The position numbers and the translations under genes are program-made. The notes below the pieces were generated by a model that was not told where the DNA came from, did not search any database, and saw only the letters and a program-made list of their open reading frames with translations. From an uncultured Oscillospiraceae bacterium (GTDB lineage: Bacteria; Bacillota; Clostridia; Oscillospirales; Oscillospiraceae): DNA of 64,000 nt. The stretch covers positions 1 to 64,000 of the forward strand of contig CAJOEH010000015.1 in NCBI GenBank assembly GCA_905233385.1, in the 5' to 3' direction. Below, piece by piece: positions 1 to 9,505 of the stretch (position 1 is its first letter; every line of letters starts with the position of its first letter).

Positions 1-3000
1 GGCGGCAACTTTACCGCGAACGGCGTCGTGTTCCACATCTCCACCACGTACATCACGAAGGACGCGGACGGCTACATCCACTGCTCCGAGACCTTTGAGA
101 CGGGCGACTTCACCCCGTCCGCCACGACGGGCGGCTTCTACCTCGACGCGGAGTACAAGTGCTACGACGAAAGCGGCTGGCACCAGTTCTATGCGGATAG
201 CGCCGGCAACGTCAAAATGTTCCGCAACGGCAGCGTCTATAACATCGGCGAGCTGAATACGAACCTCACTTCCGACGGCATTCTCGTCAACCGCAACGGC
301 AATCGGCTGTTCTTCCAGCACAGTCAGTGGATGCTGAACTGCAGCGGAAACAGCGGTCTTTCCCCGATGCAGGCGGGCGACGTGATCTACATCGGCGGCA
401 ACTTCACCACCTCGGCGGGCAACGTGCTCCACGTCAAGCCCACCTATATCTACATGGACGGTCAGGGCAACCTGACGACCGCCGACGGCTATAACGTCGG
501 CACGCTGAGCGCAGACTCCACGCATCCTGCGATGCAGAGCGGCGGCGACATCTACGGTGTTGCCGAGGGCGGCTATAACGCCGGCAACTGGACGGAGTAC
601 AAGGCGGACAGCATGGACTGCGTGAAGCTGCGCAAGAGCGGCTCGGGTACGGACGTTCCCATCGGCATTCCCGGCAGCCAGAACATCATGCGCAAGCGCG
701 GCGACAACGTCTTCTGCGTCATCAGCACCCAGTATTACCTGAACCTCGCGGGGCAGGGCAGCCTGACGCCCTTTGACGAGGGCGACGTGATGATCGTCGA
801 GGGCAACTTCACCGGCGTTTCCGACGGCATCACAGCGCATATTGAAAGAACCTACATCACCATTGTGAACGGCAACCTTGTCTTCAGTACCACCGAGCCG
901 GGCAGCACGCCCACGCCGTCCGTCATTCAGGCGGGCGTGATGGAGGCTGACAGCGGTCATCCCTCGCTCAACAACGGCAGCTTCTACTTCACGATGGCGA
1001 ACAACGCCATTCCGTACGACGCCGGCTGGTCGAACGAATTCTACGCGACGAGCGCGGACGTCATCAAACTGATCCGCGGCGGCGGCACCGAGGCGAGCGC
1101 TGTGGCGATTGCACAGACCTCTCCGGGTAGAGCGCCCTTCATCAAGTACAGCCAGAGCGGCTACTACTTCAACGGCAGCGACGCCTGGCACCTCGGCAGC
1201 AGCGCCCCGCTGCAGAACGGCGACATCCTGATCGTCGAGGGACAGTTCACCGACGGTGAAACGACCTTCAACGTCAGCAAGAGCGTCGTCGTCATCGGCA
1301 GCGACGGCTCGCTGACCTTTACGGACGAGGTCCCTGCGCCTCCCATCCAGGCGGGCGTGATGGAGATCAACTCTGAACACGCTTCCCTCAACAACGGCAG
1401 CTTCTATTTCACAATGCAGGACAACGACATCCCTTATGATAGCGGCTGGGCAAATGAATTCAAGGCGACGAGCGCAGACTGCATCAAGCTGATCCGCGGC
1501 GGCGGCACCGAAGAAGACGCTGTCTCGATCGCGCGTGTCGGAAGCGGCGGCGGCCCGTTCATCAAGTACGGCAAGAACACTTACTACTTCAACGGCGGCG
1601 ACGCATGGCATCTTGGTGATAGCGCACCGCTGCGCAACGGCGATATCGTGATCGTCGAGGGCGAGTTCACCAACGGGACGACGACCTTTGAAGTTTCCAA
1701 GAGCGTCATCGTGATCGGGCCCGACGGCGTGCTGACCTTCGGCACGACCGTTCCCACGACGACGATCATCAACGGTGGTATGCTTGCCGCGGACGTGAAC
1801 GAGGGCTCCCTGCTCAACAGCCGCGACTTCTACTTCTCCATGGCGGCGAACGACCTGCCCGCGGACAGCACCTGGTCGACGCGCTACTATCCGTCGAGCG
1901 CGGACTGCATCAAGCTGACGCGCAACGGCACGACCACCAGCGTCGGCAACGTCAACGCCGGCACCCTGCTGAAGTTCGACACGACGCGCTACTACATGGC
2001 GCTGGATACCTGGGCCTATCCCAACGCCCAGCCGCAGCCCGGCGACATCCTGACGATCGAGGGAGACTTCACGCTCGGCACCACGACACTCCGCGTCACC
2101 AAGACCTACATCACGGTCAACTGGGACGGCACGCTGACCTTCTCCTCCTCCCAGCCGACCGCGCCCGTGAAGCCCTTCGCGGATACGCAGAATTATCCCG
2201 TGGCGATCTGGAACGGCTCGTTCCACACCTTTGGGATGAAGCAGATGTACGATCTGCGCATGGCGGGCATCAACGAGATCATCGGCATCACGCCGTACTG
2301 GCTCGGCAGCAACGACACGGAACGCAACAACAAGATGAACGAGCTGCTCGACCTCGCCGCTTTCTACGGCATCAAGGTCTATCCGTCGCTGGACGTCTTT
2401 GACGGAAGCGGCAACGCAAGCATGTGGGACGGCGTGACGGTCCCGGGCTACAACACCCAGCACTCCGCCATTGCCGGCTTCCTGATCAAGGACGAGCCGA
2501 CCCTCTCCGAAATCAACACGCTCGGCACGCTGAAAACGGCCTACGATTCCATCCAGGCGTTCGCCGGCAAGACCTTCTACGTCAACCTCCACCCGCAGAG
2601 CTCGACCTCCAACATGGTCGGCTCGAGCTACGAAACCTACGTCAACAACTTCATCTCCGCCGTCGATCCGGACGTCATCGGCGTGGACGTTTATCCGATC
2701 AATTCGAGCGGCGAAGCGAGAAAGATCTATTTCAGCAACCTTGCGATGCTGGCGGACAAGGCGCAGCAGATCGGCGCCACCCTGCAGTACACGATGCTGT
2801 CCTGCGGTCATAACACCAACAGCACCACTTACTCCGCGCCTTCCGCCGCGCTGATGCGTTGGCAGACGGACGTGGCGCTGGCCTTCGGCGTGAGCGGGCT
2901 TGCCCACTACATCTACGCCTCGCACGAGTCCGACTACAACACCTTCGCGAACACCTCCGGCAACATCATCAACCAGTCTCTGTACAACAACATCGCCACG

Positions 3001-4314
3001 GCGGGCAACGAGCATCTTGCGTGGCTCGACCTCTACAGCCAGTACACCTGGCAGGGCACCGCGGCGGTCAACAACGACAGCAACCGCATGATCAACCGTA
3101 TGAGCAGCTACGCCGCGAGCCTGCCCTCCGGCACGGCGGTGACCTCCACCGGCGACGTGCTGATCGGCATCTTCGACAAGAACGGCGAAAAGGCGTACAT
3201 GATCACCAACGCGGGCGCCGCCTCCCTGAAATCCATCGACCCGCTCGACAGAGAGACCATCACCGCTTTCTATGACTTCTCGATGAGCGCGGTCACCGTC
3301 ACCCTGACGATGAGCGGCTGCGATATGGTCGAGGTCATTTCCGAGGGCGTGACGTCCTATATCGCGAAGAGCGGCAGCTCGTTCACGATCCCCGTCGCCG
3401 CCTACGAGGGCGTCTTCGTCAGACCGCATACGCACGCGTATGAAAACGGCGTATGCGTCTGCGGCGACGCGGTACCGCGCATCGTTTCCGCTTCGCTCAA
3501 GCTGGACGAGGACATCGACGTGATCTACGCGGTTTCCGTCCCCGCCGGCTGCACGAATCCGTATATGGTCATCAACGGCACGACGATCACCGCTTCGGAG
3601 GTTTCCGGCGACTATCGCCTGTTCACCTACACCGGCATCACCCCGCAGAGAATGACCGACAACATCTCCGCGACCCTGTACGCGACCAAGAACGGTCAGA
3701 CGGTCAGCGCCTCCGTGGCGGAATACAGCGTCAAGCAGTACTGCGCCAACCAGCTCGCCGCGCACCCGAATGACACGGTGCTCAAGACGCTGCTGTCAGA
3801 CCTTTTGACCTACGGCGCCGCTGCGCAGACCTACGTTGGTTACAACACAGGCAATCTTGCGACGAGCGGCCTGACGCTCAGCCCGAGTACGTTCAGCGCG
3901 ATCTCCGGCAAGACGGTCTCCTTCACGGGAACGGCGGACGCCGGTACCTTCTGGACCGAAGCAACGCTGGTCCTCGGCAACACCGTCGGCATTCGCCTCT
4001 ACTTCGTAACGGACGCGCAGCTTAGCATTGACGTTACCATCAACGGCGACACGGAGACCTTTGATTCCGGCTTCGTTCCCTGCGGCAATGGCGAGTATTA
4101 CCTCGACATTCCCGGCATTCAGGCGACGGACTTCGACACCACCGTTACCGCGGAATTCTATGATAACGGCGAGCCGATCGGCCAGACGCTGAACTATTCC
4201 GTCAACACCTACATCTGCGGCACGCAGAACACGTCCAACGCGACGCTGCAGACCCTCGTCCGCGCGCTCTACAACTACGGCGCGTCGGCAGCCGCCTACA
4301 ACAACGCAAACTGA
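1..4314 (+). CDS. Secreted multidomain glycosidase-like protein, 5' end outside window
   Basis: The frame is open from base 1, and GGNFTANG at the edge matches the internal module text GGNFTTSAG, so the GTG at 28 is not a start and the N-terminus lies upstream. At least four beta-rich modules of about 140 residues follow; the best conserved begin at bases 931, 1351 and 1771 with an exact 420-base period. Bases about 2175-3270 encode a TIM-barrel-like domain with LIKDEPT (candidate acid/base Glu) and DVIGVDVYP, resembling GH5/GH42-clan hydrolases; the family is not certain. After a short H-x-H/C-x-C linker come two copies of a ~125-residue domain (about 3470-3890 and 3950-4311), also found at the end of the protein at 29261. 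No sortase motif or SLH is visible. Substrate unknown. Confidence 0.85.
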   Translation, partial: GGNFTANGVVFHISTTYITKDADGYIHCSETFETGDFTPSATTGGFYLDAEYKCYDESGWHQFYADSAGNVKMFRNGSVYNIGELNTNLTSDGILVNRNGNRLFFQHSQWMLNCSGNSGLSPMQAGDVIYIGGNFTTSAGNVLHVKPTYIYMDGQGNLTTADGYNVGTLSADSTHPAMQSGGDIYGVAEGGYNAGNWTEYKADSMDCVKLRKSGSGTDVPIGIPGSQNIMRKRGDNVFCVISTQYYLNLAGQGSLTPFDEGDVMIVEGNFTGVSDGITAHIERTYITIVNGNLVFSTTEPGSTPTPSVIQAGVMEADSGHPSLNNGSFYFTMANNAIPYDAGWSNEFYATSADVIKLIRGGGTEASAVAIAQTSPGRAPFIKYSQSGYYFNGSDAWHLGSSAPLQNGDILIVEGQFTDGETTFNVSKSVVVIGSDGSLTFTDEVPAPPIQAGVMEINSEHASLNNGSFYFTMQDNDIPYDSGWANEFKATSADCIKLIRGGGTEEDAVSIARVGSGGGPFIKYGKNTYYFNGGDAWHLGDSAPLRNGDIVIVEGEFTNGTTTFEVSKSVIVIGPDGVLTFGTTVPTTTIINGGMLAADVNEGSLLNSRDFYFSMAANDLPADSTWSTRYYPSSADCIKLTRNGTTTSVGNVNAGTLLKFDTTRYYMALDTWAYPNAQPQPGDILTIEGDFTLGTTTLRVTKTYITVNWDGTLTFSSSQPTAPVKPFADTQNYPVAIWNGSFHTFGMKQMYDLRMAGINEIIGITPYWLGSNDTERNNKMNELLDLAAFYGIKVYPSLDVFDGSGNASMWDGVTVPGYNTQHSAIAGFLIKDEPTLSEINTLGTLKTAYDSIQAFAGKTFYVNLHPQSSTSNMVGSSYETYVNNFISAVDPDVIGVDVYPINSSGEARKIYFSNLAMLADKAQQIGATLQYTMLSCGHNTNSTTYSAPSAALMRWQTDVALAFGVSGLAHYIYASHESDYNTFANTSGNIINQSLYNNIATAGNEHLAWLDLYSQYTWQGTAAVNNDSNRMINRMSSYAASLPSGTAVTSTGDVLIGIFDKNGEKAYMITNAGAASLKSIDPLDRETITAFYDFSMSAVTVTLTMSGCDMVEVISEGVTSYIAKSGSSFTIPVAAYEGVFVRPHTHAYENGVCVCGDAVPRIVSASLKLDEDIDVIYAVSVPAGCTNPYMVINGTTITASEVSGDYRLFTYTGITPQRMTDNISATLYATKNGQTVSASVAEYSVKQYCANQLAAHPNDTVLKTLLSDLLTYGAAAQTYVGYNTGNLATSGLTLSPSTFSAISGKTVSFTGTADAGTFWTEATLVLGNTVGIRLYFVTDAQLSIDVTINGDTETFDSGFVPCGNGEYYLDIPGIQATDFDTTVTAEFYDNGEPIGQTLNYSVNTYICGTQNTSNATLQTLVRALYNYGASAAAYNNAN

Positions 4315-4332
4315 TCAACAATCCGTTATTCC

Positions 4333-4362
4333 GCCGTGCCCCGGCAGCCGCCGGGGCACGGC
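4333..4362 (+). terminator. Strong hairpin after the secreted protein gene
   Basis: A perfect 13-base stem (4333-4345 with 4350-4362) closes a 4-base loop 19 bases after the stop codon. There is no T-run, so it may be a weak intrinsic terminator or an mRNA-stabilising hairpin. It lies directly against the truncated start of the next gene. Confidence 0.6.
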
Positions 4363-4367
4363 TCCGC

Positions 4368-4892
4368 ATGGTCGGCTATGGGCCGCTGGTCCCCGATCTG
4401 CTCGGCAGCGAATATTCGGTCTGGCAGCCGGAGGATAACTGCCGCTTTGTCAAGTACACCCTGCGCGGGCTGTTCGAGTGGCGCGCCGAGATAGAAGGCG
4501 CCGACATCATCCATTGGAACAACGGCCTTTGGGACACCTCCACCGGTCTGTTCGACGACGGCGGAAAGCCCTTCACGGACGAGGAAGAATACGTGAAGAA
4601 TATGCTGCGCGTCGCGTCGGAGCTGAAAAAGATCGCGCCTCGCGTGATCTTTGCGACGACGACGCCCGTCCGCCCCGACTATGTATACAATAACAACGCG
4701 GTGATCGAACGCTACAACCAGGTCCTTGTTCCGCTGCTGCGGGAGATTGGCCTGGAGATCAACGACCTGCACACGCCGGTCGCCGCCGACGTTTACCGAT
4801 ATATCCGGGAAACCGACAAGATCCACCTGTCCGAAGAAGGTGCGCGGCTCTGCGCAGAGCAGGTGGCGCGCGCGATCCGCGGAGAAGGCTGA
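4368..4892 (+). CDS. SGNH/GDSL hydrolase lacking its N-terminal catalytic-Ser block
   Basis: The 174-residue product matches SGNH esterases: an Asn-containing block (IIHWNNGLWD), the ATTTPVRP strand, and the C-terminal DKIHLSEEGA block carrying the Asp-x-x-His pair. Full-length relatives start with a strand and the GDS nucleophile motif; here the protein begins at VGYGPLVPDLL, the part normally just after GDS. The frame upstream stays open into the preceding hairpin but encodes no GDS, and there is no ribosome-binding site before the ATG. It is therefore probably a 5'-deleted, catalytically dead gene, or an assembly join. It heads the glycan operon; an intact version would be an acyl esterase. 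The stop lies one base before the next start. Confidence 0.65.
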   Translation: MVGYGPLVPDLLGSEYSVWQPEDNCRFVKYTLRGLFEWRAEIEGADIIHWNNGLWDTSTGLFDDGGKPFTDEEEYVKNMLRVASELKKIAPRVIFATTTPVRPDYVYNNNAVIERYNQVLVPLLREIGLEINDLHTPVAADVYRYIRETDKIHLSEEGARLCAEQVARAIRGEG

Positions 4893-4893
4893 A

Positions 4894-5919
4894 ATGGCGG
4901 GCTTCGGCTATACGGCGAAGAACGCCGTGATCGCGCTGGAACTCCCGGATGACTACGTCTGGGACTGCGCCGTGATCAAAGCGGAGGGCAGGTACCATAT
5001 GTTCTGCTCGCATTGGAGTAAGTCGCTCGGCTTCGGCTGGAACTGGCTGTACAGCAGTGAGATCATCCACTGCGTTGCTGACCGGCCGCAGGGACCGTAC
5101 CGCTTCCTGCGCGTCGTCCTGCCGCGCCGCGGCAAAGCTTTCTTCGACGGGATGAACACGCACAATACCTGTATCCGCGCCTACGGCGGGAAGTATTATT
5201 TATACTATATGGGCACCACCTACGACGGCGAACCGCCGGCAGGGGAGGAACAGACCGCTGAGCGCGCGCTTCCCGTCTGGAATCGAAAGCGGATCGGCGT
5301 CGCGGTCGCGGATTCGATCTACGGCGAGTTCGTCCGCAGAGATACGCCGCTGCTCGCTCCGCGCGGCAGCGGGTTCTGGGACTGCACCGTTACCACCAAT
5401 CCGACCGCGGCGATCCTGCCGTCGGGAGAGACCTATCTGATCTATAAATCCCGCAGCGGGCCGGGCGCGCCCTTGATGCTCGGCAGCGCGGCGGCGGACC
5501 GTCCGGATGGCGAGTTCCGCCGCCTGTCCGATGCGCCGATTTTTACCTTCGACGACCCGGATCTCCACGTGGAAGATCCTTTCCTGTGGTATGACGAAAG
5601 GAAACAGAAGTTTTGCCTGCTCGCCAAGGACGACAGCAAGAATGGCAGCTCCGGCATCACGGGCGAGTGGGGGAGCGGCTTCTACGCCGAAAGCGGCGAC
5701 TGCGTCCGGTTCGACATTTCGCCGGAAAAGGTCTATTCCCGCAACGTCGTTTGGAAGGACGGCAGGAAGACCGTGCAGGGCAATATGGAACGCCCGTGGA
5801 TTCTCTTTGACGACGACGGAAGACCCGCCTGGCTGTTCTGCGCTTCGGGCGCGGGCAGCAATCCCTATAGTTTCTGCGGCAGGACCTTCATCACAGCCCA
5901 GGAGCTGACTCCCATCTGA
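4894..5919 (+). CDS. GH43-like five-bladed propeller glycosidase
   Basis: Start chosen at ATG 4894, one base after the previous stop; the longer frame upstream is just the previous gene read out of frame. The 341-residue protein has repeated propeller-blade text: VWDCAVIKAEGRYHMFCSHW near the N-terminus, GKYYLYYMGTT, GETYLIYKSRS, and HVEDPFLWYD with the acidic pair typical of clan-F (GH43/GH62/GH117-like) enzymes. It has no signal peptide, so it is probably cytoplasmic and acts on imported oligosaccharides. It sits directly before a GH38 mannosidase, suggesting a mannose-containing or mixed glycan substrate. The exact GH family is unresolved. Confidence 0.7.
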   Translation: MAGFGYTAKNAVIALELPDDYVWDCAVIKAEGRYHMFCSHWSKSLGFGWNWLYSSEIIHCVADRPQGPYRFLRVVLPRRGKAFFDGMNTHNTCIRAYGGKYYLYYMGTTYDGEPPAGEEQTAERALPVWNRKRIGVAVADSIYGEFVRRDTPLLAPRGSGFWDCTVTTNPTAAILPSGETYLIYKSRSGPGAPLMLGSAAADRPDGEFRRLSDAPIFTFDDPDLHVEDPFLWYDERKQKFCLLAKDDSKNGSSGITGEWGSGFYAESGDCVRFDISPEKVYSRNVVWKDGRKTVQGNMERPWILFDDDGRPAWLFCASGAGSNPYSFCGRTFITAQELTPI

Positions 5920-5934
5920 CAGGACGGACAGAGT

Positions 5935-8337
5935 ATGAAAAAACTGCATCTGATCTGCAATTCTCATATCGACCCGGTCTGGATGTGGGACTGGGAGGAG
6001 GGTCTGGGCGAGGCGGTCTCGACTTTTTACCAGGCGGAACAGTTCTGCCGGGAATTCGACTATATCTTCAATCACAACGAGGCGATCCTCTACGAGTTCG
6101 TCGAGGAAAAGGACCCCGCGCTTTTTGCCGCGATCCGCGAGCAGATCAGGGCGGGGAAGTGGCATGTAATGGGCGGATGGTATCTGCAGCCGGACTGCAA
6201 CCTGCCGTCCGGCGAGGCATTCGTCCGGCAGATCGCCCTCGGTCGCAGGTATTTTCAGGAGAAGTTCGGCGTTCGTCCGACGACGGCGGTGAACTTTGAC
6301 AGTTTCGGTCACTCGGTCGGCCTCGTGCAGATCCTGAAAAAATGCGGCTATGATTCCTACCTTTTCTGCCGCCCGATGCCGGAGATGCTGGACCTGCCCG
6401 CGCGGCAGTTCGTGTGGGTCGGCAAGGACGGCAGCCGCATCAAGGCCGCGCGCGCAGAGGACGAAACGATCTATTGCAGCGGCTACGGAACGGCGCTGGC
6501 GGACGTCCGGCGCAAGGCATCCGTGTACGATACGGAGGAGATCGGCGTCGCGCTCTGGGGCGTGGGCAACCACGGCGGTCTGCCCTCGCGGAAGGATCTG
6601 CAGGACGTCGGAGACTATATCCGCGAGGCAGATATTCAGGTTTTGCACAGCACACCCGAACAGTTCTTTGCGGACATTGATCCCGCGGAGGAATACCGCG
6701 GCTCGCTGCAGCCCTGCCTGATCGGCGCGTACACGTCGATGCAGCGCATCAAGCAAAAGCACATCGAGCTGGAAAACAAGCTCTTTACCACGGAAAAGCT
6801 CTGCGCGATCGCGGCGCTGAACGGCCTGTATCAGAAGGATTACGAAGCGTTCACAGCGGCGGAAAAGCGGCTCGCCGCGATGGAATTTCACGACGTGCTT
6901 TCCGGCACCTGCACGCAGGCGGGAGAAAATAGCTGCCTGCGGCTCGCGGACGCCGCGCTCGACCGACTGCAGGGGGAATTCGACCGCGCGTTCTTCGCCC
7001 TCTGCGGTCAGTTTGAAAAGGCGGGAGAAGGGGAGTTCCCGGTGTTCCTCTTTAATCCGCAGCCCTACGCAAGGGAAGCGATCTGCGAGACGGAATTCCT
7101 CGTGCCGAAGGCGCTGATCTCCGATACCGAGCAGTACACGGTGACGGCGTATCAGGACGGCAGAGAAATCCCCACGCAATGCATCAAAGAAGAATCCAAT
7201 ATCAACTACGACCGGCGGAAGCGGATCGCCTACCGCTGCAGGCTGGCGCCGCTCGGGATCACGCAGGTGGTCTTCCGCGTCGCGGTCACGCCGAAGCAGA
7301 CCGAACCTGCGCAGGCCGCGGAACAGATCGTGTTCTCGGACAGCCGGAAGACGGTCCGTATCAGCCGCAGGACCGGACTGATGGAGAGCTTCATCGTCGA
7401 CGGGAAAGAGCTCCTCTCCGGCGGCGCGTTCCGACCGGTTTTGTATGACGACAACGCCGATCCATGGGGCTGGAATATGGATCGGATCGGTAAAAATCCG
7501 ACGCCCTTCGCACTGTCCGATTGCCGCCGCGGCCCCTTCGCGGGGCTGAAAAACGTCGCCGTCCTGGAAAACGGCGACGTGTTGACGGAAGTGGAGAGCT
7601 TCTTCGAGTCCGGCAGCGACTTCGTGCGCGTTTCCTACAAGCTTTGGCGCGACGAACCGTTTGCGGACGTCCATATGGACGTGTTCCATAACGAACAGCA
7701 AAAGGCGGTCAAGGTGGAGATCCCGACCGCGCTGACCGGCGCGTTCTTCGGGCAGATCCCGTTCGCGACCGACCGCTTTGCCAAAGACGGCCGTGAGATC
7801 ACCGCCCAGCGCTTCGTCGGCGCGGAGGACGGCGAGAACGCACTGGTCTTATATAACGACTGTACCAACGGCTTCAGCATGGACGGGAACGTCCTGCGTG
7901 CGACCCTGCTGCGCGGCGCGGCCTACTGCGCCCACCCGATCGAGGACCGGCCGCTGATCGAGAGAAATCGCTTTATCCCCTACATCGAACAGGGGAGAAA
8001 CGTGTTCTCTTTCCGCCTTGCCTATGACGGGCGCTCGACGTTGGAAAACCGGGGAAATGAATTTGTCAACAAACCGTATAGCCTCTGCTATTTCCCGCAC
8101 GGAGACGGCATGACGGCGAAGGACACGCTGACGATCGACGACCCGGCGGTATCGCTTGCCGCGTTCTATCAGACGGAGGCGGGCTATACCCTCCGCCTGC
8201 TCAACAACAACGAGACGGAGACCGAAACTTGCGTTGCGCTGTGCGGAAAAACAGCCTCGCTGCACCTCGGAAAATTCGAGGCGAAGACCGTCGTTTTCGA
8301 CGGCGAGACCTTCACGGAAACACCCTTGTGGGTGTAG
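5935..8337 (+). CDS. GH38 alpha-mannosidase
   Basis: The 800-residue protein opens with HLICNSHIDPVWMWDW, the GH38 zinc-binding motif (His11 and Asp13). NFDSFGHS carries Asp122, the expected nucleophile and zinc ligand. The DVLSGT helix and the C-terminal beta-sandwich follow in the usual order, and the length fits the family. GH38 enzymes hydrolyse alpha-mannosidic bonds with retention. No signal peptide is seen, so it should release mannose inside the cell from imported manno-oligosaccharides or N-glycan fragments. It lies 15 bases after the GH43-like gene and 16 before the sugar kinase, in one operon with mannose isomerase and fructokinase genes. Confidence 0.93.
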   Translation: MKKLHLICNSHIDPVWMWDWEEGLGEAVSTFYQAEQFCREFDYIFNHNEAILYEFVEEKDPALFAAIREQIRAGKWHVMGGWYLQPDCNLPSGEAFVRQIALGRRYFQEKFGVRPTTAVNFDSFGHSVGLVQILKKCGYDSYLFCRPMPEMLDLPARQFVWVGKDGSRIKAARAEDETIYCSGYGTALADVRRKASVYDTEEIGVALWGVGNHGGLPSRKDLQDVGDYIREADIQVLHSTPEQFFADIDPAEEYRGSLQPCLIGAYTSMQRIKQKHIELENKLFTTEKLCAIAALNGLYQKDYEAFTAAEKRLAAMEFHDVLSGTCTQAGENSCLRLADAALDRLQGEFDRAFFALCGQFEKAGEGEFPVFLFNPQPYAREAICETEFLVPKALISDTEQYTVTAYQDGREIPTQCIKEESNINYDRRKRIAYRCRLAPLGITQVVFRVAVTPKQTEPAQAAEQIVFSDSRKTVRISRRTGLMESFIVDGKELLSGGAFRPVLYDDNADPWGWNMDRIGKNPTPFALSDCRRGPFAGLKNVAVLENGDVLTEVESFFESGSDFVRVSYKLWRDEPFADVHMDVFHNEQQKAVKVEIPTALTGAFFGQIPFATDRFAKDGREITAQRFVGAEDGENALVLYNDCTNGFSMDGNVLRATLLRGAAYCAHPIEDRPLIERNRFIPYIEQGRNVFSFRLAYDGRSTLENRGNEFVNKPYSLCYFPHGDGMTAKDTLTIDDPAVSLAAFYQTEAGYTLRLLNNNETETETCVALCGKTASLHLGKFEAKTVVFDGETFTETPLWV

Positions 8338-8353
8338 AAAAGGAGCGGTGCCA

Positions 8354-9505
8354 ATGAGCATGTTTTATCTGCCGGAAAAGGAAGAACCACTGCGGAAAGT
8401 GATCGAAGCCTTCCCGTTCCCCGAGACGCTGGTCGGGGCGGTGCGCTACGGCTGCGGACATATCAACGACACGTTCTGCGTTCTCTGCCAGCCGAAGGAG
8501 GGCGACTGCGTGCGCTTCATCCTGCAGGGCCTTTCGCAGACGGCGTTCCCGCGGCAGGACGAGGTGATGGAGAACTTCGAGCGCGTGACGGACTACCTTC
8601 GTGAGCAGATCGCCGCGCAGGGCGGCGACCCCGCCCGCGAGACGCTGACGCTGCTCCCGACGAAAGACGGCAGGCGGTACTACACGGACGAGACCGGCAA
8701 GGTCTGGCGGCTGATGCCCTTCATTGAGGGGACGGACTGCTTCCAGAGCGCGACGCAGGAACGCTTTGCAGCGGCGGCGAGCGCCTTCGGCCGATTCCAG
8801 TTTTTGCTGCGCGATTTCCCGGCGCATTTGCTCCACGAGCCGATCAAGCGATTCCACGACACGGAGAACCGGTTTGAAAAACTCCTTGCCGCCATCGAGG
8901 CCGACAAGGCCGGACGAGCCGCCTCCGTCCGCGCGGAGATCGACTTCGCACTCGCAAGGAAGGAGGATTGCTCCGCGGCGCTGAACGCGCAGAGAGCGGG
9001 CGTTCTGCCCCTGCGCGTGACGCACAACGACACGAAGCTCAACAACGTCCTGATCGACCGCGAAACGGGCAGGGGACTGTGCGTGATCGACCTCGACACT
9101 GTGATGCCGGGTCTGGTCATCAACGACTTCGGCGACTCCATCCGCTTCGGCGCGAACCACGCCGCCGAGGACGAGAAGGATCTTTCCAGAGTCAATTTCG
9201 ATATCGTACTGTATGAGATCTACGCACGCAGTTTTATCGCAGGTACGCAGGGCGGTCTGACGCAGGCGGAGCTGGAGTATCTGCCGTGGGGCGCGCGGCT
9301 GATGACCTTCGAGTGCGGCATCCGCTTCCTGACGGATTATCTGGACGGCGACGTGTATTTCCACACCGCCTATCCCGATCACAATCTGGACCGCTGCCGC
9401 ACGCAGTTCAAGCTGGTGCGCGACATGGAAGAACAGTTTGACAAAATGGGCGAGATTGTCCATACTATTCAGAAAGAACTGCAAGCAGGAGGAAACGAAA
9501 AATGA
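8354..9505 (+). CDS. NahK-like aminoglycoside-phosphotransferase-fold sugar 1-kinase
   Basis: Start placed at ATG 8354 behind AGGAGCGG; upstream codons in this frame overlap the mannosidase gene. The 383-residue protein has the APH-fold kinase signature: VTHNDTKLNNVLID (catalytic loop with Asp and Asn) and CVIDLDTVMPG (metal-binding Asp). This arrangement is typical of N-acetylhexosamine 1-kinase (NahK) and related mannose/hexosamine 1-kinases of gut bacteria. It would phosphorylate the anomeric carbon of a sugar released by the adjacent glycosidases, such as GlcNAc, GalNAc or mannose; which one cannot be read from sequence. Its stop overlaps the next start by four bases (ATGA), indicating translational coupling. 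Confidence 0.82.
   Translation: MSMFYLPEKEEPLRKVIEAFPFPETLVGAVRYGCGHINDTFCVLCQPKEGDCVRFILQGLSQTAFPRQDEVMENFERVTDYLREQIAAQGGDPARETLTLLPTKDGRRYYTDETGKVWRLMPFIEGTDCFQSATQERFAAAASAFGRFQFLLRDFPAHLLHEPIKRFHDTENRFEKLLAAIEADKAGRAASVRAEIDFALARKEDCSAALNAQRAGVLPLRVTHNDTKLNNVLIDRETGRGLCVIDLDTVMPGLVINDFGDSIRFGANHAAEDEKDLSRVNFDIVLYEIYARSFIAGTQGGLTQAELEYLPWGARLMTFECGIRFLTDYLDGDVYFHTAYPDHNLDRCRTQFKLVRDMEEQFDKMGEIVHTIQKELQAGGNEK

Noticed and set aside
28-30. GTG as the start of the first gene
   Set aside because: The frame continues to base 1 and the residues before it match the internal module sequence, so the gene starts outside the window.
5200-7701. 833-codon minus-strand frame opposite the GH38 gene
   Set aside because: Arg/Val/Ala-rich low-information sequence; the plus strand encodes clear GH43-like and GH38 enzymes.
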